Source: a virus. From it: a stretch of 64,000 bases of DNA. Position numbers and translations under genes: made by a program. How positions within the stretch are numbered: position 1 is the first letter of the stretch; every line of letters starts with the position of its first letter. Below the pieces are notes generated by a model, which was not told the DNA's origin, searched no databases, and saw only the letters and a list, made by a program, of their open reading frames with translations. The DNA lies in the IMG/VR virus record IMGVR_UViG_3300047476_001680, positions 24,751 through 88,750 of that record. The stretch is one strand, 5' to 3'. Of the stretch, positions 9,391 to 18,271 are shown in pieces.

Positions 9391-9393
9391 AAT

Positions 9394-9492
9394 TTAATAG
9401 ATAAAAGGGTCGCGCTTTCGTAGTTCTTTGAGTTTTCGTCTATACTTAATTTCTAGTTTAATTCTATTATATAAGTTTACTAACCATTTCAT
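9394..9492 (-). CDS. Tiny basic protein ending in DPFIY (32 aa)
   Basis: A 32-codon frame fills the gap between two train genes almost exactly, with 2 bases to the previous stop and 3 to the next start. The product is basic and helical (IKYRRKLKELRKRDPFIY at the C-terminus). A GGGGAC sequence lies about eight bases before the ATG as a plausible ribosome site. From memory, small proteins ending in a Lys/Arg-rich helix plus DPFIY recur in marine T4-like phages; I cannot check this here. The function is unknown. The tight fit in the operon is the main evidence. Confidence 0.65.
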   Translation of the reverse strand: MKWLVNLYNRIKLEIKYRRKLKELRKRDPFIY

Positions 9493-9494
9493 TT

Positions 9495-10601
9495 TTATGT
9501 CCCCACTGAGTATTTACTACTGAAGTCGTAGCCGGGTTTCATCATTTCTATTTGCTGCATTTCATAATCTGAATCTGACCAGCAGTAATCATATTCTTGT
9601 CGCACGCCATCAACTTCAATTGCCTGAATGTTTAGATGATTTCCCAATATTTTCCATATTTGCTGTGCATCAGTGGTACCAAAGCTTCCCATCAAATCCA
9701 CTTGACCAATGGGTAAATACCCTAAACTTAATTTTGGATCATTAAGGGCTCTACCATTGCGGGTCAACCACTCCTTGAATTTATCCTGCTGTTCAGTATG
9801 CCAGTAGGCTGGTCCACCATAGACCACATCATTGCCCCATTCTACGTCGAACTCGCCACTGTAGAATTTTAGCTCAGTTATCGCCTCACAGACGGTGTCA
9901 GTTAAATCAGGAGCACCCTCATCTCTAAAAACTTCAAACAATGTTTTTCCAATCTGTGTCCAGTGCATATACACCCCACCTAGCACTCTATCGTAACCAT
10001 TGATGGAAAATAACTCCCTGTGCTCATCAGTTAATAGATATCTTGGCGCTTGTAGAAAGGTAGTTATCTGGCTGGGTCTAATCCAGAAAGGAACAGTTTG
10101 TAATTTTCTCTGACTTAAAACATAGCTTTCTAATTCGTGACAGATATTATTAAGTTGCCTTATGGCATACTTGGTCTCGTAGTTTGCCTTCTTATAATAA
10201 TCACTTAACTCCCAAACAGTACCTTGTAACACTTCAAAGTGATTGTGAAGCAAGTTAAAGACTTCGTGATTGGGACCTAGATCCTGATCATCGGTCCAGA
10301 GATCTTTTGTGTACTTTTCTGAAATTGTATAGGAATCTTTAAAAAAATTATTGATAGTATCAATGTGTTTGTTTAAATTCTCGGTAAGATATCCCAGATT
10401 CCTAGCAGTATAAGGGAATCCCATAAAGCAATAATTTTTTTCTAGGTGCTTATTATTATGTAATAGTTCTTTAAGTGCAAAGAGCCAATCCCGTGCAAGA
10501 ACGTTGTCTGCAGGAATTATATTGTATTCTATAGTGTCTTTTTTATTCCAGGGATTGGATAATATTACTTTAACTAATTGTTTTGTACCAGTCATAGACA
10601 T
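9495..10601 (-). CDS. Conserved-looking hypothetical protein (368 aa) next to the radical SAM array
   Basis: I cannot assign a function. The protein has no cysteine cluster and no nucleotide-binding motif. It is rich in Trp and Tyr, with a striking central segment: FWIRPSQITTFLQAPRYLL at about 171-189, then NGYDRVLGGVYMHWTQIGKTLFEVFRDEG at about 199-227. The C-terminal part (about 298-368) has an acidic, Tyr-rich tail. The start overlaps the adjacent radical SAM gene by 32 bases, so the two are co-translated. This gene closes the array on its downstream side. A substrate-carrier or partner role for the radical SAM enzymes is possible but only inferred from position. Confidence 0.8.
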   Translation of the reverse strand: MSMTGTKQLVKVILSNPWNKKDTIEYNIIPADNVLARDWLFALKELLHNNKHLEKNYCFMGFPYTARNLGYLTENLNKHIDTINNFFKDSYTISEKYTKDLWTDDQDLGPNHEVFNLLHNHFEVLQGTVWELSDYYKKANYETKYAIRQLNNICHELESYVLSQRKLQTVPFWIRPSQITTFLQAPRYLLTDEHRELFSINGYDRVLGGVYMHWTQIGKTLFEVFRDEGAPDLTDTVCEAITELKFYSGEFDVEWGNDVVYGGPAYWHTEQQDKFKEWLTRNGRALNDPKLSLGYLPIGQVDLMGSFGTTDAQQIWKILGNHLNIQAIEVDGVRQEYDYCWSDSDYEMQQIEMMKPGYDFSSKYSVGT

Positions 10602-11862
10602 CTTTTCTTGTTGATAATATTTCTTCCAGGCAAGTACTAGCCTTGCGTCTTGATTCCATTTTTAATATTTGGTTTTTACCAGATGCTAGGTGCTTGATAT
10701 AATCGTCACCATACTGTTCCTGATAGGTAGGTCTGTTTTTAAGTTGTACCAGTATATCTTTTAGTGACCCTGAAACTTGTGGTACAAGTTCATCTACCCA
10801 GGGGTCTAAAATTTCCCTGGGCAGAGCCAAGGGCGATAAGATTATATCTGGACTAAAACTAAAAATGACCTTGGATAGCACATCTACCCCTAGCGTTTGC
10901 GCGAGCTGCTGTATTTTGACAACTTCAAACATTCCGGGCAGAGTGAGCGTAAAGTCAATTCTGAGCTGACGTGAGTGAGTTCTGATCTCAAGTCCTTGAC
11001 GGAAGTTCTCAAGCCACTGGTCGTAGTCAAGACCTGTTCTAATGTATTCTCCAATTGCTCCTGTACCGTCGAGGCTCGCACATATCTGCCAATCACGAAG
11101 CCCAGTAAGAATGTCACGGTAAAGATTAATACCGCGATAATTAATTCTAGATAAATTTGTGTTGTATCTTGCATAAACACGATGGCCGTCTCCTAATTCT
11201 ATTATTCTTGCCATATAACGCCAATGTTGTTCATACATTAGTGGCTCACCACCCACCCAGTAGACCTCTTCCACTCGGTGCTCTTCTACAGCTCTTCTGA
11301 ATTCTTCTTCGATTTGTGTGTCCTGAAAACTTTCTATTTTAACTCTGTTTTCAGATTTCATCCAATTGTTTTTCGGATTGGACCAGTCAATATCATTAAA
11401 CTGTCGGCGTTCTGATTCCCAACTACTACTTAGCATATCGCCACACATACGACACTTAAAATTACATAGGTTACTGAACCTATAATCCCAACTAACAGGC
11501 TGCATAGTGGTGTAACCAGTGTTGTCTGTTTTAGCCATTGCCTCCGAATACTTATGCCCAAACAGTTGATTAAAATAACTACGGTAAACGTCGGTGTTAA
11601 GAAGTTTGTGGTTGCAGACTTCGCACTCAGGCAATTCTTGTCCTGACATCATACGACGTCTCACAGACTTCATATGTTCACTGTTCCAGTGTTCTTCTAG
11701 TGTTAGTGGACGATATTCTCCCGTGCCCGCATCAGTATCAATGTATTGTTGAAAGTTTTGCGCAGGTTCACGGCTAGCACAGCACATTCTTCGTTCAGTC
11801 TGCGGGCTTAGGTAGGTATGTACCCAGGGGGCCATACATAAAGTTTTGGGTTTATCTGACAT
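10570..11862 (-). CDS. Radical SAM enzyme with N-terminal twitch-like cysteine region (array member 1)
   Basis: A 4Fe-4S radical SAM enzyme. The cluster motif CxxxCxxC is Cys133, Cys137, Cys140 (NLCNFKCRMC), and the SAM-binding GGEP motif is at 204-207. Unusually, extra cysteines that could hold an auxiliary cluster lie before the core: Cys9 in CMAPW, Cys27-Cys28, and Cys80/Cys83 (CEVC). This architecture matches radical SAM proteins described as having an N-terminal twitch domain. Unlike most array members it lacks the C-terminal RG-DF-FP-L motif. The start overlaps the upstream member by 11 bases. The substrate is unknown; the family includes enzymes acting on peptides, sugars and other small molecules. 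Confidence 0.92.
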   Translation of the reverse strand: MSDKPKTLCMAPWVHTYLSPQTERRMCCASREPAQNFQQYIDTDAGTGEYRPLTLEEHWNSEHMKSVRRRMMSGQELPECEVCNHKLLNTDVYRSYFNQLFGHKYSEAMAKTDNTGYTTMQPVSWDYRFSNLCNFKCRMCGDMLSSSWESERRQFNDIDWSNPKNNWMKSENRVKIESFQDTQIEEEFRRAVEEHRVEEVYWVGGEPLMYEQHWRYMARIIELGDGHRVYARYNTNLSRINYRGINLYRDILTGLRDWQICASLDGTGAIGEYIRTGLDYDQWLENFRQGLEIRTHSRQLRIDFTLTLPGMFEVVKIQQLAQTLGVDVLSKVIFSFSPDIILSPLALPREILDPWVDELVPQVSGSLKDILVQLKNRPTYQEQYGDDYIKHLASGKNQILKMESRRKASTCLEEILSTRKDVYDWYKTIS

Positions 11863-12973
11863 AAGGGGTTAATTCAGGAAATACAGTTAACAAGTCTGTG
11901 CCACGATGTTGATCGTGGCGTTTGAAGAAACCTAAACTTTCCGCGAAACCACTTTCGTCTAGGTTAGTTGCATAACCCGTAGCGGCCTCAATTGACATTT
12001 TAGTAGTATTATTAACTGATAAGTTTTGTAGCATTTCGTATTTTTTATGCAAATGGTCACTTAACCCCAGTGGTAACCTCTGCGGATTCATAATTTCAGG
12101 ATCATCCACGGAGCATAGATACAGATTTTCTATATCATTCTGTAGTGCCCAGGTGATTAAATCAGGATATCTTAATAGGGATAGATTACTAAACGCAGTC
12201 CTAATATTAAATTGTTGATCGCAGTTTTTTAAGATATCAATACCCGTTAATATCTGTTCCCAACGAGAAGGGTAGCGTAAATAATCGTTGACTTCGTTGA
12301 CACCATCTATGCTAACATCTATATCAAAATCTTTAAAGTTTTCTTGTATCCGTGTCACTCGATCTGCTTTAATATTAGTGGCATTTGTAGTGAAATATAA
12401 TTTTATTTTTTTAGAAAGACCACGTTGAATTAATTCTTCTATAAATTGAAACGTTACTTTATCATAAAACGGCTCTCCACCCAGCAAACTAACTGTGGAA
12501 AAATTATACTGCTCAATAATCTCTAAAATTTTATCTCTTTTATCTTGAGATATATCAATGAGCCCAATGTCTTGGTTTTTGTTTAATACTTTTATTTCTA
12601 TTAGTTCTTTTATTCTGGGAAAGCTACTGTAACTACAGGGCAGACATTTTAAATTACAAGCATTGCTAGTAGAGATTAGAATTGTGCCATCATCAAAATC
12701 TCCCACTTCATAGTTTTTATCTTTTATGTTTTTACTAAATCTTAAACTGCTACCATATTTTTCTTCATTAGTTTTGCAGACTCTGCACTGATAGGGCAAT
12801 TCTCCATCTTCCAGGTGAGCTCTTTGTAGTTCCAAAATTTCAGGATGTGTGAAATAATTATATATATTAATGTCAGAGGAAGACGGCAAATAGGGAGGGC
12901 AGGGTTTAGATCTACCATACTCATCTATTATCATACCTTCATAAGGATTTACACAAAGTGGTTTCTTATTCAT
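11852..12973 (-). CDS. Radical SAM enzyme (array member 2)
   Basis: Cluster cysteines are Cys106, Cys110 and Cys113 (NACNLKCLPC), and the GGEPF motif follows at about residue 165. The N-terminal cysteine region is the most divergent of the array: Cys7, Cys25 in KPCPPY, then Cys63/Cys66 (CRVC), without the CxxPW signature. The C-terminus carries the shared motif HRGTDLLTVFPEL. At 373 residues it is the shortest member of the array. The start overlaps member 3 by 8 bases. Its sequence appears more A+T-rich than its neighbours, which might point to a separate origin, but I have not measured this. The reaction is unknown. Confidence 0.9.
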   Translation of the reverse strand: MNKKPLCVNPYEGMIIDEYGRSKPCPPYLPSSSDINIYNYFTHPEILELQRAHLEDGELPYQCRVCKTNEEKYGSSLRFSKNIKDKNYEVGDFDDGTILISTSNACNLKCLPCSYSSFPRIKELIEIKVLNKNQDIGLIDISQDKRDKILEIIEQYNFSTVSLLGGEPFYDKVTFQFIEELIQRGLSKKIKLYFTTNATNIKADRVTRIQENFKDFDIDVSIDGVNEVNDYLRYPSRWEQILTGIDILKNCDQQFNIRTAFSNLSLLRYPDLITWALQNDIENLYLCSVDDPEIMNPQRLPLGLSDHLHKKYEMLQNLSVNNTTKMSIEAATGYATNLDESGFAESLGFFKRHDQHRGTDLLTVFPELTPYVR

Positions 12974-14180
12974 ATCCCATTGCCTTTGCTATTTCATAGT
13001 GTGTGTCTTTGAAGTTTTGATTTCTATATTGATCTGTTTGCTTCATACGACGCAAAAATTCTCTGCCATCACTACCTGACCCGTTCTCTATAAAGCGTAT
13101 GACATTTTCTATTTCTCTTTGATAAAACTTACTAGACCAGAAAGTTGTTTTTAACTTGTTTAGGACTAACTCTTGAGCAGTGGGGGTCATTTGTTGTATA
13201 CTCATATGATCTGGACTATGTAACATATTAAAATAAACATTATCAAAACCCTTTTTGTCAGCCCAGTCCAGTAATTCATCTAGGTAATAGACATTTTGTA
13301 TGTTAACTGTAAAGCACAGCTGAGTGGTCAAATGAACACCGTCGTGTTGCTTGTAAGAACTGATAGCCATAATGTTATCATTCACCTCCTGCCATTTAGC
13401 ACCGTAACGCTCATATTCGAATCGTTTGCCGACATTGTCAATGCTAAATGCAATATCCACACGACCAAAATGTTGCCAGACCCAGGAATCCAAATTAGGG
13501 TCAACTGTACCATTGGTGTTATAATGAATATCAATATTTTTACTATAGCCCTGATCCACGGCAAACTTTAATAGATCAAAATGTTCTTGAATTAGGAAGG
13601 GCTCACCACCAGTGAATTCCATATACTTTATGTTAGGCAATAACTCTTTAAGATTATTCCAAAAATTTGTATCCTTGTCCCTGGGCCAGGCGCCCTGTTT
13701 GAGCCATTGGTAGGCTACGTGCTTCTCCTTGGGTACATTGGGTGTATATTTTAATTCTTCATCAGCCCACTTACTGCTGCTCCAGCTTCCGCAGATTCTG
13801 CATTTTAGGTTACAGATATTACCCAACTTTAAGTCAACAAACCATAATTGATCTGGTACTAAGTTTTCCCAATCAACATTTTTGTAAAGCTCTTTCAGTC
13901 GTATTCTGCTATTAATTCTTTTGCTAGTCCTACCCGCGGCCTCTTCCTCCCAGCATAACTGGCAAGTACTGGGCTTTTCTCCCTGTAGCATTTGTTTTCT
14001 CAAGCCTTGCATATATGAACTCTTATATGCAGTCACTAAATCAGAAGTGCGCAAATTTATTTTTTGTCCATTATCATCCGTAATTTCTTCCCGGGCCAGA
14101 CAACAAGGCCTCACTGTGCCCATAGGACTAGTCTCTATACTGACCCAGGGCAACATACAAATTGTTTCAGGTAGTTTCAT
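12966..14180 (-). CDS. Radical SAM enzyme with N-terminal twitch-like region (array member 3)
   Basis: The N-terminus has CMLPW (Cys8), RPCCLA (Cys26-Cys27), and GEKPSTCQLCW (Cys73, Cys76), the auxiliary-cluster pattern. The radical SAM motif is Cys123, Cys127, Cys130 (NICNLKCRIC), and FTGGEPF follows near 200. The TIM-barrel part contains the typical YNTNGT strand. The last 30 residues differ from the RG-DF-FP-L motif of other members. The ATG overlaps the stop of member 4 by 14 bases. It is closest by eye to members 1 and 4, which share the CMxPW start. Confidence 0.92.
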   Translation of the reverse strand: MKLPETICMLPWVSIETSPMGTVRPCCLAREEITDDNGQKINLRTSDLVTAYKSSYMQGLRKQMLQGEKPSTCQLCWEEEAAGRTSKRINSRIRLKELYKNVDWENLVPDQLWFVDLKLGNICNLKCRICGSWSSSKWADEELKYTPNVPKEKHVAYQWLKQGAWPRDKDTNFWNNLKELLPNIKYMEFTGGEPFLIQEHFDLLKFAVDQGYSKNIDIHYNTNGTVDPNLDSWVWQHFGRVDIAFSIDNVGKRFEYERYGAKWQEVNDNIMAISSYKQHDGVHLTTQLCFTVNIQNVYYLDELLDWADKKGFDNVYFNMLHSPDHMSIQQMTPTAQELVLNKLKTTFWSSKFYQREIENVIRFIENGSGSDGREFLRRMKQTDQYRNQNFKDTHYEIAKAMGYE

Positions 14181-15513
14181 ATTTTTTTAACTCTTGTAAT
14201 TCAGGAAAAACTTCAAAAAAGTTTTCACCACGTGTGGTATCCAATAATTTTACTTCATTTAGGAATCTAGGAAGTAAATGCTCGGCATTGTTTCCGTTGA
14301 TAAAGTTTAAAAGTCCACGATATCCAGAAGTAGCACGTTTCAATGGGTCTATGGGCTCAAGCCAGGCCAAATGTTCGTTATATTTTTGAGTCAATTGAAC
14401 TTTGATATCCGCTGGCAATATGTCTGCACGGTACCAATCAGGACCCTGGCAGACGTTTATGTTAAAATCTTTGGCATTGATTAGTCCCAGATCAGTCCAT
14501 TCTCTATGAAAGTCAGGAACGTGAAAGGCATTCATAGAACTCACAGTGGCCGCAATATAAAAATCCACGTGCGGTACCTCTTGTATCATTCTCTGTCTAT
14601 TATCCACAGTTTGATGCCATTTGGTACCTTTGCGCATAAGCTCTGCCCTTGCGCCGCTGGCATCTAGGCTAGCACCCACACTGACGTTTTTAAAATGTTT
14701 CCAAAATTCAAATACGTGCTTGTCCTTGAAGGCTAACTCACTAAAGTTAGTATTGTACTGTATTCTAATATCTGTTTTTCCGTGCTCCAATAACTTCTCC
14801 AGCATAAAATAATGCTCTTTCATTATCAGTGGTTCACCTCCAGCAAAATACACTTGTTCAAGATAGGGAATATGCGGCAACATTTGATCTAACATCGACT
14901 GTTCATCACCAGCAGCATATTCTATCCGCATCATTTCTCTACCCAATACATCTGGTTTTTTACCGTACTGTTTGACGTGTTCGTTATACCAGTTACTGCT
15001 AAAGATTGGCCCACAGGTTCTGCAACTAAAATTGCATAGATTACTAAATCGTACGTCCCAGTATCTAATCTTGAAATCTTGAACTGTGCCGTCGAGAGCT
15101 GTCTTTTCTACATCGTCAATATGGTGCCCATAGTTTCTATTACTGTCATATCTCATACTGAACAGTCCATTTTTTTCCTGTTCATAACATTTTTTGCACT
15201 GAACGCTGGGTTTTCCCTCCAGCATATTTTTTCGCATTTTGCGTAGAGGTCGCTGATTCCAGACTTCCTGCATAGAATTTTTTCTAAGATCTCCTATAGG
15301 ATGCCAGTAATCAGCAAGGCAGCAGGGGTAGGCGCGACCGTCAGGAAAGGCGTGCATATGAACCCAGGGTAACATACAAAAAGTGTCGCTTTCGGTCAGC
15401 AAATGTTTTTGCTTATCAGTGAGCTTTTCTTCGCTTACAAAGAAAGGTTTGCGATCGTTATACTTGTAACCTTTATTATAAAAACCCTTTACTCCTTGAT
15501 CTTCCTTATCCAT
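14167..15513 (-). CDS. Radical SAM enzyme with N-terminal twitch-like region (array member 4)
   Basis: The protein has CMLPWV, YPCCLADYWHP and a CKKC pair before the core, then the radical SAM cysteines (160, 164, 167 from this start; NLCNFSCRTC) and FAGGEPL. The C-terminus has TRGENFFEVFPEL, the shared array motif. Two in-frame ATGs are available. I choose the second, which forms a TAATG junction with the upstream stop and has GGGG six bases before it; the alternative adds six residues. An extra segment of about 40 residues precedes the CMLPW block, unlike members 1 and 3. The substrate is unknown. Confidence 0.92.
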   Translation of the reverse strand: MDKEDQGVKGFYNKGYKYNDRKPFFVSEEKLTDKQKHLLTESDTFCMLPWVHMHAFPDGRAYPCCLADYWHPIGDLRKNSMQEVWNQRPLRKMRKNMLEGKPSVQCKKCYEQEKNGLFSMRYDSNRNYGHHIDDVEKTALDGTVQDFKIRYWDVRFSNLCNFSCRTCGPIFSSNWYNEHVKQYGKKPDVLGREMMRIEYAAGDEQSMLDQMLPHIPYLEQVYFAGGEPLIMKEHYFMLEKLLEHGKTDIRIQYNTNFSELAFKDKHVFEFWKHFKNVSVGASLDASGARAELMRKGTKWHQTVDNRQRMIQEVPHVDFYIAATVSSMNAFHVPDFHREWTDLGLINAKDFNINVCQGPDWYRADILPADIKVQLTQKYNEHLAWLEPIDPLKRATSGYRGLLNFINGNNAEHLLPRFLNEVKLLDTTRGENFFEVFPELQELKKYETT

Positions 15514-16919
15514 TATATGCCCCTGTACCATTCTGCCAAGTCGGGAAACGTTTTTTCAAAATCTCTACCCCTTCTTTTATCAAACTGCACAAAGAAATTT
15601 TTAAAATCTTGCGCAAGATCTGATTTAATATATGTGACGTTTTGTTTGTCGTAATCTTGTTCTTCAAAAGTAATACCCTTGTGTGGAACTTCCACAGTCT
15701 TTAAGTATTCTGCCAAACGTTTTATTTGTACAATATCATCAGCATTAAAGTATTTTGAATTATCTGGATTGTCTATAAATTCCATTATATCATCACTGTA
15801 CTTTACTCTTTTTTCCATTGGTAAAATAAAAATATTTTGAAAAGCTGGGAATCTCACAAAATTAATATATGAACTTAATTTTCTTTTACTGCGTGTTTCT
15901 TGTCTAAAATTTTTGGACCATATTAAGTATTCTAAATATCCATCTATGCTCACAGCACTTATTGTGCTTTGTAGATGAATTTTATCCACTACTTTTTCTT
16001 TTATAAGTCTACGTAGATTTTTTTCAAATTGCACACTGTCTAGACCATCTCTCACATACTCTGCTTTGGTGCCAATATTTTCTATACTCACCAACATAAA
16101 TATTTCTTTTAATCTTGGTTTAGTTCGTTTTAAATGATCTATTAACTTATCCATAACATCGTCATCGTAGGATAAATTTGTAATAATACCTATTTTTTCT
16201 AAACTAGTATTTTCTTGTTCTGCACACCAATCCAGGAATCGCCATAGATAACCACCCATCGTGGGCTCGCCGCCAGTGAACAATATAAGTTTGAGGTGTT
16301 TATGGAGTTCCGTTTCCCACCACTTAAAGAAAGCTTCTATATAGGGATTATTTTCACGATCATTGTAGTCATACTTTACAGTATGATCCTGTGCACTGGC
16401 ATATTGATCGCTACCATTGGTAGTTAAATTAGTATATGGGCCGTTATTTCTCACATCCTTGGCCCAACTGCTGCTGATATAGGGACTACAATAGGTGCAG
16501 GCCAGCTGACAGGTTCTATCGAAGGCTATTTCTAGTTCTCGTAATTGTACGTCTGAATCAGGGTCAGCATCAAAAGCTAATTTTAACTCCTCGGGACTGT
16601 AGTTCATACTATATCGCATCCTATCGGATATAGCTTCTGGATTTGCTTCTTCAATGACCCAACAAAACTGACAATTGATGGGCTTCTCACCGCGAAGCAT
16701 CTGCGCTCTTTCAACCTTTTTTAATTTGGTATTATGAATAGCTGAGGGATTGGTTTTAATTTCTTCAGGGTCAATACTGTGTCCTGGATTGTGAAAGCAG
16801 CTCTGTGTGCCTCCCATCCAGAGTTGTATGGTAGCATAATACCACTTGTGCCCACAAAAGCTAGCTGACTTGGTGTCCAGATGTTTCTTTTTAAAAAATT
16901 TTATTTTCTGTTCATTCAT
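15513..16919 (-). CDS. Radical SAM enzyme, SC-HP/HNT subfamily (array member 5)
   Basis: Members 5, 6 and 7 form a subfamily. Shared N-terminal landmarks are a Cys followed by KW (Cys22), SCFHNP, a NPSAIHNT block, GEKPINCQFCW (Cys83, Cys86) and then the radical SAM motif, here Cys137, Cys141, Cys144 (RTCQLACTYC). FTGGEPTM follows, about 100 residues after the cluster motif. The C-terminal end is FDKRRGRDFEKTFPDL, the array motif in full. The length is 468 residues. The gene overlaps member 6 by four bases (ATGA) and shares one base with member 4. The extended N-terminus with histidines beside cysteines could offer mixed Cys/His metal ligation. Confidence 0.92.
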   Translation of the reverse strand: MNEQKIKFFKKKHLDTKSASFCGHKWYYATIQLWMGGTQSCFHNPGHSIDPEEIKTNPSAIHNTKLKKVERAQMLRGEKPINCQFCWVIEEANPEAISDRMRYSMNYSPEELKLAFDADPDSDVQLRELEIAFDRTCQLACTYCSPYISSSWAKDVRNNGPYTNLTTNGSDQYASAQDHTVKYDYNDRENNPYIEAFFKWWETELHKHLKLILFTGGEPTMGGYLWRFLDWCAEQENTSLEKIGIITNLSYDDDVMDKLIDHLKRTKPRLKEIFMLVSIENIGTKAEYVRDGLDSVQFEKNLRRLIKEKVVDKIHLQSTISAVSIDGYLEYLIWSKNFRQETRSKRKLSSYINFVRFPAFQNIFILPMEKRVKYSDDIMEFIDNPDNSKYFNADDIVQIKRLAEYLKTVEVPHKGITFEEQDYDKQNVTYIKSDLAQDFKNFFVQFDKRRGRDFEKTFPDLAEWYRGI

Positions 16920-18271
16920 AGAGTGTTATACCATTCCACCAAGGAGGGGAAACTAACCGCAAAGTCTTTTCCTCTACGTTGATCATACTGGCTATAAAAG
17001 TTTTTAAAGTCCATACGCAATTTTGAAAGTTCAAATGCTTCACTATGTGGAGTTTCCACTCGATCAAGATAATTTATCAATCTTTTCACGTGGGCGATTT
17101 CGTGCTCGTGCAGTCCTACGTGATTTTGCCAGATATCCAACCAATGCTGGAGCCTGCCTTTATATTTTGACTTGATGTCATCAGGCAATACTAGGGCACT
17201 CTGGAAGCTGGGAAACCTTAGTATATTTAAGGTAAAGTTTATACTGTCTTTACCAAAGTTACTTTTAAATTCCAACAATTTAGTTAAAAAATCTGGCAAT
17301 GAATCCAGGCACAATGCATTGATAGTGCACATAACGTGCACCCCCTTGATTGTTTTATTGCGCACAAGTAATTCTAGATTTTTAAGCCATTGGTTGTAGT
17401 CCAACCCATCTCTAATGTACTCCGCTTGTGGGCCCACACTTTCATTGCTGGTGTAAATTTCTAAATGTGGTATTCCCTCGACCTTGTCTAAAAATTCTTT
17501 CAGTCTTCCTTCATCGAATCCCAGATTGCTGTTTATGGCCAGCTTGGTTGAGCTCTTGTTGTCGTTACTAGTATACCAGTCTAATAGTTTCCAGGTGTAA
17601 CCAGACATAAGAGGCTCACCGCCGGTAATTCTTAACTCCTTTAGGCTCTTGTGTAAATCTGATTCCCACCAGTTAAAAAACGCAGTAATATAAGGGTTTT
17701 CTTCGCCGAACTTATAAAGTTGACTACTATCGTGAGTATGAGTAAAGTGGTTCCTACCATCACTAACCAAATTGACATAGGGTCCATTATTTTTAATGTC
17801 TCTAACCCAGGTGCTACTAAAGGCAGGATTACAATAAGAACAAGCAAATTGACAAGTGCGGTCAAAAGATATTTCAAGAGTCTGTAGGTTAACGTCACTA
17901 TCCGACGGTAAATTAAATGCATATTCGAGATCCTTATCATCGTAAATAACTGTTTTGTAAACACGATCACTGACATTATTAACATCAGCGTCTTCAATCT
18001 TCCAGCAATACTCGCAGCCACGAGGTCTTTCTCCCTGTTGCATCTGTTTACGTTCTGCTTTTTTATGACTAGTATTATGCAGAGCACGTGGATTACTCAT
18101 TACTTCTTGTTCAGACACGTGATGTGGTAAAGGATGATGGCAGCTAGTAGTCTGGCCACTGCCCAACCAAATGGTGGCATTATACCACTTGGCCGCGCAC
18201 CAACTTTCACTCTTGATATCTATTACACGCTTTTTATAGTCTAAATAGGTTTCGTTATTTTGTTTTGGCAT
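16916..18271 (-). CDS. Radical SAM enzyme, SC-HP/HNT subfamily (array member 6)
   Basis: This is a close paralogue of members 5 and 7. Landmarks are Cys25-Ala-Ala-Lys-Trp, SCHHPLPHH at 43-51, NPRALHNT at 60-67, GERPRGCEYCW (Cys86, Cys89), radical SAM Cys140/144/147 (RTCQFACSYC), ITGGEPLM, and the C-terminal YDQRRGKDFAVSFPSL. Members 5 and 6 share the phrase DSDVxLxxLEIxFDRTCQ just before the cluster, which argues for a duplication between them after splitting from member 7. The gene overlaps member 7 by 17 bases and member 5 by four. The function is unknown. Confidence 0.92.
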   Translation of the reverse strand: MPKQNNETYLDYKKRVIDIKSESWCAAKWYNATIWLGSGQTTSCHHPLPHHVSEQEVMSNPRALHNTSHKKAERKQMQQGERPRGCEYCWKIEDADVNNVSDRVYKTVIYDDKDLEYAFNLPSDSDVNLQTLEISFDRTCQFACSYCNPAFSSTWVRDIKNNGPYVNLVSDGRNHFTHTHDSSQLYKFGEENPYITAFFNWWESDLHKSLKELRITGGEPLMSGYTWKLLDWYTSNDNKSSTKLAINSNLGFDEGRLKEFLDKVEGIPHLEIYTSNESVGPQAEYIRDGLDYNQWLKNLELLVRNKTIKGVHVMCTINALCLDSLPDFLTKLLEFKSNFGKDSINFTLNILRFPSFQSALVLPDDIKSKYKGRLQHWLDIWQNHVGLHEHEIAHVKRLINYLDRVETPHSEAFELSKLRMDFKNFYSQYDQRRGKDFAVSFPSLVEWYNTL

